Source of the DNA: Variovorax sp. WDL1
GTDB lineage: Bacteria > Pseudomonadota > Gammaproteobacteria > Burkholderiales > Burkholderiaceae_C
Assembly (NCBI RefSeq): GCF_001541225.1
Contig: NZ_LMTS01000249.1
Location: 1-35,085, forward strand
Length of the DNA stretch: 35,085 bases
Direction: 5' to 3'
Positions 24,632-30,729 of this stretch are shown in pieces (positions within the stretch are counted from its first letter, which is position 1; each line of letters opens with the position of its first letter). The notes beneath the pieces were generated by a model that worked only from the letters and a program-made list of their open reading frames with translations, was not told where the DNA came from and ran no database searches. The position numbers and the translations under genes were made by a program.

Positions 24632-25521
24632 CAGGCGCGCAGCGCGTCGCGGTAGCGCCGGCTGCAGGGGATGCGGGTGCCGTCCTGCATCAGCAGGCGC
24701 GCATCGCCGCCTTCCAGCGGCTCGATCTCGGCCACCCGGTCGAGGTTGGCGGCGTAGCTGCGGTGCACGCGCGCATAGCGCGCCGGGTCGAGCTGGGCCA
24801 GGAAGTCGGTCAGGGTCGCGCGCAGCAGGTAGTCGTGCCCTTTGACCCGCAGGCCGACGTAATTGCCCTGCGCCTGCAGCCAGTCGATGTCGCCGGCCGC
24901 GATCAGGAACTCGCGCCGCAGCTTGCGCACCAGGAAGCGCTCCGGCCTCGCCAGCACCTGCTCCGGAACCGGCGGCGCGGGCTCGGCAGCATCCTCGGGG
25001 GCATCGAGCACGCGCGCCTCGCCCTGCAGGCGCAGCATGAAGAGCCGGTAGCCGAGGATCGCAAGCAGGAACAGCGCGTAGGTGCGCACGTCCTTCAGGT
25101 ACTCGTAGAGCCATTTTTCCGGTCCATCGCCGAAGTCGTACTGGCTGCCGGCCAGCGCGTAGACGGCATGGCGCAGGCCCACCATGGCTGCGACGTGAAC
25201 CACGCTGAAGACCACGCTGGCGAACAGGTGCCAGGGCAGGCTGCGGGCCAGGGTGGCCAAGCTCAGGGGAAAGCGACGCTCGAAGGCGACCACCGCCGGC
25301 ACCAGCGCGAGCAGCACCAGATGGCTGGACAGCTCCCAGGTCACCGGCTGCCACATCGGCACCGCGCGCCCCAGCTTGTCGGCATCGATCACCGCGACCA
25401 CCGTGTTGAAGGCGGCCTGCAGCCCCATCACCACCACCCAGAAGGCGATCTCCACGCGCCGGCGATAAGGCTGGTAGCGCTCGAACAGGTTCTTCTGGGT
25501 CTCGCGGGAGGCTGCAGGCAT
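24631..25521 (-). CDS. membrane-anchored LytTR transcriptional regulator
   Basis: A 296-residue protein with four membrane helices (about 25-45, 62-80, 96-122, 146-163) and a cytoplasmic C-terminal LytTR DNA-binding domain (about 195-295, ERFLVRKLRREFLIAAGDIDWLQAQGNY). It has no receiver domain, so it would sense a signal in the membrane and regulate directly. ATG 25521 is chosen over GTG 25569 because the longer form would run through a set of putative LytTR binding repeats at 25550-25600. It is divergent from an acyltransferase-3 gene and shares its promoter region, so that gene is the likely target. Confidence 0.9.
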   Translation of the reverse strand: MPAASRETQKNLFERYQPYRRRVEIAFWVVVMGLQAAFNTVVAVIDADKLGRAVPMWQPVTWELSSHLVLLALVPAVVAFERRFPLSLATLARSLPWHLFASVVFSVVHVAAMVGLRHAVYALAGSQYDFGDGPEKWLYEYLKDVRTYALFLLAILGYRLFMLRLQGEARVLDAPEDAAEPAPPVPEQVLARPERFLVRKLRREFLIAAGDIDWLQAQGNYVGLRVKGHDYLLRATLTDFLAQLDPARYARVHRSYAANLDRVAEIEPLEGGDARLLMQDGTRIPCSRRYRDALRA

Positions 25522-25549
25522 GCGGCATTCTCGTGAATCCGGGCCTGGA

Positions 25550-25600
25550 TTTTCGTCCCTGGTGGCCACCGTTCGTCCCAGCGTTCCGGTGGATCGTCAC
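25550..25600. promoter_or_regulatory. LytTR/AlgR-type binding repeats
   Basis: TTCGTCCC occurs at 25552-25559 and 25572-25579, and a weaker copy ATCGTCAC at 25593-25600, so the spacing is 20 and 21 bp. The middle copy is part of CCGTTCGTC (25569-25577), the exact AlgR core known from Pseudomonas. The array lies between the divergent LytTR regulator and acyltransferase genes. Confidence 0.65.
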
Positions 25601-25666
25601 TCAGGCCGCCGTCGCAGCACGCGCCGCGCCCACCATGGCCGCCTTCGCACCGCCAGGAGCCACCCC

Positions 25667-26857
25667 ATGACCCCCGACTCGCCCCGCCGCCACGACATCG
25701 ACGCGCTGCGCGCCCTGGCCTTCGGCCTGCTGATCCTCTACCACGTGGGCATGTACTACGTGGCCGCCTGGCCGTGGCACCTCAAGAGCCTGCATGCGGC
25801 AGCGTGGCTGCAGGCGCCGATGCAGGTGGTCAACATCTGGCGCATGGACCTGGTGTTCCTGGTCTCGGGTGCGGCGCTAAGCTTCCTGTTCCGCGGCCGG
25901 GACCCGCTGGCCCTGATCCGTCAGCGCGCGCTGCGCCTCCTGCTGCCGCTGGTCTTCGGAATGACAGTGGTGGTGCCCTACCAGGCCTATGCCGAGGCAC
26001 TGGCCCGCGGCCTGGTCGCGCCCGGCTTCGCCGACTTCATGCTGCGCTACCTGACGATGGGCCCGTGGCCGAAGGGCGCGTTCGCGGGCTCCGATTTCGG
26101 CATGACCTGGAACCACCTGTGGTACCTGCCCTACCTCTTCGTCTACACCAGCGCGGTGGCGCTGCTGCAGCCGCTGCTGGATTCGGCCGCCGGGCAGCGG
26201 CTGCGCGCTGCCTTCACCGGACTGCGCCGCTGGCGCCTGCTGGTGCTGCCCGCACTGCCGCTGCTGCTCTACGGGCTGGCGCTGGCGCCGCACTTCCCGG
26301 CCACCCACGACCTGATCCACGACGGTTACCTCCACCCGCTCTATTTCACGGTCTTCCTGTATGGCTACTGGATGGGCATCGATGCCGGAATGTGGCGCGA
26401 ACTGGAACGCCTGCGCGGCTGGGCACTGGCGCTGGCGGTGGGCCTCGCGACCGCGTACCTGGCGCTGCGCGCGGCCGGCGCCGAGGCCTGGCTGCTGCGC
26501 GGACTGCGGGCCTTCTACCTGTGGACGGCGATCGCCGCCATCCTGGGCTTCGCCCGCCGTCACCTGGACCGCCCCTGGCCCTGGCTGCACTGGGCCAACG
26601 AGTCGGTCTACCCGTGGTACGTGCTGCACCAGACCTTGATCGTCGCCGGCGCCGTGCTGCTCGCGCCCTGGCGGCTGGGGCCGGTGCTCGAGCCGCTGCT
26701 GCTGGTCGCTTTCACCATCGGGGGCTGCTGGCTCCTCACCGATGGGCTGATCCGCCGCATCAACTGGCTGCGTCCCCTGTTCGGGAAAAGTCGATGGGCT
26801 GGCTGTAGGTCGGATCGCGGTGCAAGTCCCAGTAGACGGCAAGCAGGCGCTGGGTGA
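25667..26857 (+). CDS. acyltransferase-3 family membrane protein
   Basis: A 396-residue inner-membrane acyltransferase with about ten hydrophobic helices. The start RRHDIDALRALAFGLLILYHVG has the Arg-Asp and His positions of the acyltransferase-3 (OafA/YrhL-like) family, and NIWRMDLVFLVSGAALSFLF fits its next helices. Members acetylate or succinylate glycans and other envelope molecules. ATG 25667 has a CAGGAG site. The last 20 or so residues after LFGKS run into the 3' end of the convergent aminotransferase gene (98 bp overlap) and look non-conserved. Regulation is probably by the divergent LytTR protein. Confidence 0.9.
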   Translation: MTPDSPRRHDIDALRALAFGLLILYHVGMYYVAAWPWHLKSLHAAAWLQAPMQVVNIWRMDLVFLVSGAALSFLFRGRDPLALIRQRALRLLLPLVFGMTVVVPYQAYAEALARGLVAPGFADFMLRYLTMGPWPKGAFAGSDFGMTWNHLWYLPYLFVYTSAVALLQPLLDSAAGQRLRAAFTGLRRWRLLVLPALPLLLYGLALAPHFPATHDLIHDGYLHPLYFTVFLYGYWMGIDAGMWRELERLRGWALALAVGLATAYLALRAAGAEAWLLRGLRAFYLWTAIAAILGFARRHLDRPWPWLHWANESVYPWYVLHQTLIVAGAVLLAPWRLGPVLEPLLLVAFTIGGCWLLTDGLIRRINWLRPLFGKSRWAGCRSDRGASPSRRQAGAG

Positions 26858-27432
26858 GCGGCCCCGGCCGGCCCGTGCCGAGCACCTGGTCGTCCACGCG
26901 CGTCACCGGCAGCACGCCACCGCCGGAGCTCGTGAGAAAGGCCTCGTCGGCGCCGCGCAGTTCGTCTGCCGGCAGGGCGCGCAGTTCGACCGGCAGGCCC
27001 AGCGCGCGGGCGATCTCGATGACGGTGCGGCGCGAGATGCCTTCGAGCACGCCTTCCTTCGGCGTGACGAGCGCGCCGTCCTTCGCGCAGAAGATGTTGA
27101 AGCCGGGCCCTTCGACCACGTTGCCTTCCGCATCGCTCAGCACCACGGTGTCGGCGCCGGCGTCGAGCGCGCCGAGCAGGCCCATGGTGAGGTCGTTCCA
27201 GTGGTAGTTCTTGGCCGTCGGGTCGACCGAGCCCGCGGGAATGCGCTGCACTGCGCTCACCTTCAGGTGCAAGCCGTGCTCGCGCTGCGCCTCGTTGGCG
27301 ATCCAGACGAAGGGCACCGCGAAGGCATGGAAGCGGTTCACCGCCTGGCGCGGGTCGCGCGAGCCCCAGGGCGGCTGGCCCCGCGTGACGATCATCTCCA
27401 CGTAGGCATTGCGCAGGCCGCTTCGCCGGACG
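26760..27432 (-). pseudogene. class IV aminotransferase, 3' part (split by IS)
   Basis: The C-terminal 224 or so codons of a PLP-dependent class IV aminotransferase (D-amino-acid/branched-chain type). It begins VRRSGLRNAYVEM; the PLP Lys is in VDPTAKNYHWNDL, and EGPGFNIFCAKDG and the C-terminal TSSGGGVLPVTRVD are intact. The first part lies at 28825-29081, across an insertion sequence. The insertion sequence end supplies two in-frame ATG codons (27449 and 27437), so this fragment might still be made as a truncated protein, but it would lack the N-terminal domain. Confidence 0.92.
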
Positions 27433-27435
27433 TAC

Positions 27436-27448
27436 ATGGACGCCCCCA
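27436..27448 (+). repeat. IS subterminal inverted repeat (transposase 3' side)
   Basis: ATGGACGCCCCCA, 3 bp inside the element end. It is the exact reverse complement of 28805-28817. Confidence 0.9.
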
Positions 27449-27486
27449 TGCCAGGTTCTCAATTCGCGCGGCTCGAAGGTAAAGAT

Positions 27487-27600
27487 TGCACCCGTACATT
27501 CGGACTTTGATTGCAGCTTTTGGCTGCGGTCCCTGATGGGATGAGCTGGTTGACGCCTCGATCGCATACACGCACTCTGGGTGCCTCGTCCGGCGCGGGC
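27487..27600 (-). ncRNA. candidate bridge RNA/seekRNA of the IS1111-group element
   Basis: This lies in the non-coding end downstream of the transposase, where IS1111-group elements are known to encode their guide RNA. Read on the transposase strand, CGCCGGACG (27587-27595) has the sequence of the plus-strand flank 27424-27432, and GTCCGAATG (27497-27505) is complementary to the plus-strand flank 28825-28833. Both matches end exactly at the insertion junction. Between them are a perfect GCAGC-CAAAA-GCTGC hairpin (27513-27527) and a shorter stem near 27572-27584. This is the guide arrangement of bridge RNAs. RNA ends are not known; the coordinates are approximate. Confidence 0.7.
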
Positions 27601-27701
27601 TTTGCCAACCACGGTCTGACCTGTCTTGCCATCACTTCATGATCGCCTGAGCAATCGGTGGTTTGTTCTCCCTGCTACGTTGTGGTCGTTTGCTATCTGC
27701 C

Positions 27702-28736
27702 CTAGGCCAGGGACTCTGAGCGCACGTAGTCGGCGTCGAAGTGCCGGTCATGCGCCAGTAGAGCCCAGACGATTCGAGCGTTCTTGTTCGCCAACGCCAC
27801 CGCCGCCACGTTCTTGTTGCGTCGGTTCACGACGGCGCTGATCCAACTGCATGCATCGGCGTTCTGGCTCACTCGATAGATGACCGAGCGCGCGCCGTGT
27901 ATCAGCAGCGTTCGCAGGTACGTATCGCCGCGCTTGCTCATGCCCAGCAGGTTGGCTTTGCCACCCGAAGAATGCTGTCTTGGAACCAAGCCGAGCCATG
28001 CTGCAACTTGGCGGCCACTGTCGAAGTTCTTCGCGTTACCGATCGAAGCGACCAGCGCACTGGCAGTGATGGGACCGATGCCCGGGACTTGGGCGAGCTT
28101 CCGACTGACCTCGTTGCCGCGATGCCAAGCCTGGATCTTCGCCTCGAGTTCCTCGACCTGGCGATCCAGTTCCTTGAGATGGTCGAGCAAGCGTTGAACA
28201 AGCAGCCGAAACGCACCGGGTAGCTCGTTGGCGCCGTCTTCGATCAACTCGGGAACGCGCGTGGCAATGTAGCCGATGCCTTGCGGAATGATGATGCCGA
28301 ATTCGCCGAGCAGCCCGCGAATTTGATTCGCCTGAGCTGTTCGTGCTCTCACGAAGCCCTGACGCACACGATGCAATGCGAGGACCGCTTGCTGCTCGAC
28401 ATTCTTCACCGGTACGAAGCGCATGTTCGGCCGGGCCACCGCTTCGCATATCGCCTCGGCGTCGGCTGCATCGTTCTTGTTGGTCTTGACGTATGGCTTG
28501 ACGAACTGCGGTGCCATCAGTCGCACGGTGTGGCCCATGCCTTGAAGTTTGCGCGCCCAGTGGTGCGCACCGCCGCATGCTTCCATACCGACAAGGCACT
28601 GCGGAAGGTTGACGAAGAACGCTGCCATCTGGTCGCGCCGCAACTGCTTCTTAAGCACGACCTGGCCGCGCTCGTCGATGCCGTGGACCTGAAACACGTT
28701 CTTTGCCAAGTCGATGCCAACAGTCGTAATCTTCAT
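27702..28736 (-). CDS. IS110-family transposase (IS1111 group)
   Basis: A 344-residue recombinase. The N-terminal RuvC-like DEDD domain has D9 (VGIDLAKN), E52 (GMEACGG), D89 and D92 (KNDAADAEA). A coiled-coil region (about 180-205) leads to the C-terminal Tnp20-type domain with QVPGIGPITASALVA and the Ser of PRQHSSGGK (256 or 257), probably the nucleophile. ATG 28736 is preceded by GAGGGG. The frame is open further upstream and joins, in frame, the N-terminal part of the interrupted aminotransferase. The length and all motifs are intact, so the element is probably active. Confidence 0.96.
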   Translation of the reverse strand: MKITTVGIDLAKNVFQVHGIDERGQVVLKKQLRRDQMAAFFVNLPQCLVGMEACGGAHHWARKLQGMGHTVRLMAPQFVKPYVKTNKNDAADAEAICEAVARPNMRFVPVKNVEQQAVLALHRVRQGFVRARTAQANQIRGLLGEFGIIIPQGIGYIATRVPELIEDGANELPGAFRLLVQRLLDHLKELDRQVEELEAKIQAWHRGNEVSRKLAQVPGIGPITASALVASIGNAKNFDSGRQVAAWLGLVPRQHSSGGKANLLGMSKRGDTYLRTLLIHGARSVIYRVSQNADACSWISAVVNRRNKNVAAVALANKNARIVWALLAHDRHFDADYVRSESLA

Positions 28737-28738
28737 GG

Positions 28739-28748
28739 TGGACGCCCC
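28739..28748 (+). repeat. internal partial copy of the IS inverted repeat
   Basis: TGGACGCCCC, ten bases of the 13-bp terminal repeat, lies just before the transposase start and overlaps its ribosome site. It is inverted relative to the nearby end repeat, so the 5' leader could fold over about 70 bases and mask the start. Function is inferred only. Confidence 0.5.
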
Positions 28749-28804
28749 TCTCGGTTCAAGTGGTTGGTGACACTTCCACTTTGGCACGTTGATGCCGTTA
28801 CGGG

Positions 28805-28817
28805 TGGGGGCGTCCAT
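28805..28817 (-). repeat. IS subterminal inverted repeat (transposase 5' side)
   Basis: TGGGGGCGTCCAT on the plus strand, 7 bp inside the element end, reverse complement of 27436-27448. Confidence 0.9.
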
Positions 28818-28824
28818 CCCATTG

Positions 28825-29081
28825 CATTCGGACAGCACCTCCGTGATCTGAGCCGGCGAGAGGCCCGGGTCGAGGCGGAAGCGCTCGCAGCTGCGCATGA
28901 AGCGCTCCAGGTGCGCATCGAGCCGGAAGAAGGCGCCCTCCCATACCGTGACCACGTCGTAGGTGGCGTCGGAGCGCAGGAAGCCCCAGTCGGTGATGGG
29001 AATCGCGGCCTCGGCGATCGGGACATAGGCGCCGCGCACGAAGGCGACTCCGTCGGCAAGCGGATGGGGGGCGGCAGACAC
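28825..29081 (-). pseudogene. class IV aminotransferase, 5' part (split by IS)
   Basis: The first 85 codons of the aminotransferase whose remainder is at 26760-27432. It starts VSAAPHPLADGVAFVRGAY and contains the family stretch PITDWGFLRSDATYDVVTVWEGAFFRLDAHLERF in parts. GTG 29081 is chosen because AGGAG lies nine bases upstream. Together with the 3' part it makes 310 codons including the stop, so before insertion the gene was intact. The frame continues through the element end into the transposase, so a fusion protein is possible. It lies 81 bp after a response regulator gene on the same strand. Confidence 0.92.
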
Positions 29082-29162
29082 GGGTCGGGGCTCCTGGAGT
29101 TCAAGCGTGCGCACTCTAGGGCAAGCGCGCCCCGGATTCAACGCCTGCGTCGGCGCAACCGA

Positions 29163-29540
29163 TCAATTCCGGTGACTGAGCTTCTCGCAGTAGTCGAGCA
29201 GCAGCTCGATTTCGGCCGACTTGTCGAAGAAGGCATCCGCGCCCAGCGCTTTCGAGCGGGCCCGCATGTCCGGCGTGGCGTAGTTGCTCAGCACCACGAC
29301 TTTCTGGTGAGCACCCCGGCGGCGAACGGCATCGACCACGCCGAGCCCGTTGCCCTGCTCGAGGAACAGGTCGACGATGGCCATGTCCCAGCCGTCGCGA
29401 TGCCGGGCCAGCCAGTCGACTGCCTCGCGCTCGCCGGCCGCATGGGCCACGACCGTGGCGTCCGCGATGTCCTCCAGGAAGCCTACGAGGTTTTCCCGGA
29501 TCACGGGGTTGTCTTCAACCAGGTAGGTTTTGAAAGTCAT
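29163..29540 (-). CDS. single-domain response regulator
   Basis: A 125-residue receiver domain without output domain. E9 and D10 form the acidic pocket, D57 (AIVDLFLEQGNG) is the phosphoacceptor, S85 (VVVLSNYAT) is the switch residue and K107 (FFDKS) the conserved lysine. It would act by protein contact as a CheY/Spo0F-like relay or as partner of a hybrid kinase, which is not seen in the window. ATG 29540 is the receiver start; the open frame upstream is not conserved. The aminotransferase gene downstream might be in the same transcript. Confidence 0.93.
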   Translation of the reverse strand: MTFKTYLVEDNPVIRENLVGFLEDIADATVVAHAAGEREAVDWLARHRDGWDMAIVDLFLEQGNGLGVVDAVRRRGAHQKVVVLSNYATPDMRARSKALGADAFFDKSAEIELLLDYCEKLSHRN

Positions 29541-29650
29541 GGCGGCTGCACGAAACGAAAGGGGGTTGTCGGAATAGGGACGGGATCTGTTCTGCTTGAT
29601 GTCATGATGGATCGCGACAGCGCCAGCTCGGTGGGTCATCGGGGTCAACG

Positions 29651-29672
29651 CGGGTAGGCAATGGCCTACCCG
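29651..29672. promoter_or_regulatory. perfect inverted repeat between RR and ornithine cyclodeaminase genes
   Basis: CGGGTAGGC and GCCTACCCG form a 9-bp perfect stem around AATG. It lies 26 bp before the cyclodeaminase start and 111 bp before the divergent response regulator. It could be a regulator operator, or an mRNA hairpin in the cyclodeaminase leader; there is no T-tract after it, so a terminator is unlikely. Confidence 0.5.
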
Positions 29673-29697
29673 GTTAATACGGAAGTTTCTTGCGAAC

Positions 29698-30729
29698 ATG
29701 GCAACCACACGTTTCGTCGACATCCACGCGTTGTCGACCCTGGTAGGGGCGGTAGGCGCCCGGCGATTCCTGGAGACACTGGCCCAGACCCTGCGCGAGG
29801 ACTTCCTGCGCTGGCCCGAGTTCGAGAAATCGGCACGCCTGGCCAGCCATTCGCCGCTGGGCGTGATCGAGCTGATGCCGGTGTCCGACGCCCGGCACTA
29901 TGCCTTCAAGTACGTCAACGGCCACCCTGCCAATACGGCCCGGGGCCTGCCCACGGTGATGGCCTTCGGCCTGCTGGCCGAGGTGGAAACCGGCTTTCCG
30001 CTGCTGCTTGCCGAGCTCACGCTCACCACCGCGCTGCGCACCGCTGCCGTGTCGGCGCTGGCGGCGCAGGCGGTGGCCCGGCAGGGTGCGCGCAGCATGG
30101 CGCTGATCGGCAACGGCGCCCAGGCCGAGTTCCAGGCCCTGGCCTTCCATGCGCTGCTGGGGGTGGACGAGCTGCGGGTCTACGACCTCGACCCGGCCGC
30201 GACCGACAAGCTGGTGCGCAACCTGGCGGCATATCCGGCCCTGCGCGTGCAGCGCGCGGCCAGCATTGAAGAGGCGGTGCGCGGCGCGCACATCGTGAGC
30301 ACGCTGACGGCGCGCAAGGCGCGTGCGACCCTGCTCACGCCCGGAATGATCGAGCCGGGCATGCACATCAACGCGGTGGGGGGCGACTGCCCCGGCAAGA
30401 CCGAGCTGCACGCGGACGTGTTGAATGCCGCGCGCGTGTTCGTCGAATACGCGCCGCAGACGCGCATCGAAGGCGAGATCCAGCAGTTGCCGGCCGGCTT
30501 CCCGGTGGTCGAGCTGTGGCGGGTGCTCGCGGGCACCGAGCCTGGCCGTCAGGACGAGGCCCAGGTCACGGTCTTCGACTCCGTGGGCTTCGCGCTGGAG
30601 GACTACTCCGCGCTGCGCCTGGTCCACCGCCTCGCGCTGGAGCACAACGTGGGACAGGACATCGCCCTGGCGCCGCCGGACGGCGATCCCAAGGACCTGT
30701 TCCGCCTCATAGCGCCGCCGGCTGCGTGA
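29698..30729 (+). CDS. ornithine cyclodeaminase family protein
   Basis: A 343-residue NAD-dependent enzyme of the ornithine cyclodeaminase/mu-crystallin family. It would convert ornithine to proline with release of ammonia. The substrate region KYVNGHPANTARGLPTVMAFG, nucleotide-binding ALIGNGAQAEFQALAF and the motif AVGGDCPGKTELH with the catalytic Asp are all present, which supports a true cyclodeaminase. ATG 29698 follows a poorly marked ribosome site. Its last 23 bp overlap the 3' end of the convergent gshA. A perfect 22-bp inverted repeat sits just upstream. Confidence 0.92.
   Translation: MATTRFVDIHALSTLVGAVGARRFLETLAQTLREDFLRWPEFEKSARLASHSPLGVIELMPVSDARHYAFKYVNGHPANTARGLPTVMAFGLLAEVETGFPLLLAELTLTTALRTAAVSALAAQAVARQGARSMALIGNGAQAEFQALAFHALLGVDELRVYDLDPAATDKLVRNLAAYPALRVQRAASIEEAVRGAHIVSTLTARKARATLLTPGMIEPGMHINAVGGDCPGKTELHADVLNAARVFVEYAPQTRIEGEIQQLPAGFPVVELWRVLAGTEPGRQDEAQVTVFDSVGFALEDYSALRLVHRLALEHNVGQDIALAPPDGDPKDLFRLIAPPAA

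Larger units (their letters stand above)
27433..28824 (-). mobile_element. IS110-family (IS1111-group) insertion sequence, 1392 bp
   Basis: The element carries one DEDD transposase gene and has 13-bp subterminal inverted repeats ATGGACGCCCCCA (27436-27448, and inverted at 28805-28817). They lie 3 bp and 7 bp inside the two ends, as is characteristic for the IS1111 group. The ends are set by the host gene: joining 27432 to 28825 restores one reading frame across the aminotransferase with the family sequence SECVRRSGL. There is no target duplication, as expected for IS110/IS1111. The non-coding part is long (about 270 bp) downstream of the transposase and short (88 bp) upstream, again the IS1111 layout. 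Confidence 0.95.

Noticed and set aside
23579..25600. A 673-codon minus-strand frame joining LytTR-region DNA to YlqF
   Set aside because: Only its last 317 codons match YlqF; the rest is a shadow of the LytTR gene in another frame.
27702..29141. A natural aminotransferase-transposase fusion protein
   Set aside because: The frame is open by chance through the IS end; the transposase has its own ATG with a ribosome site and both domains are explained by insertion.
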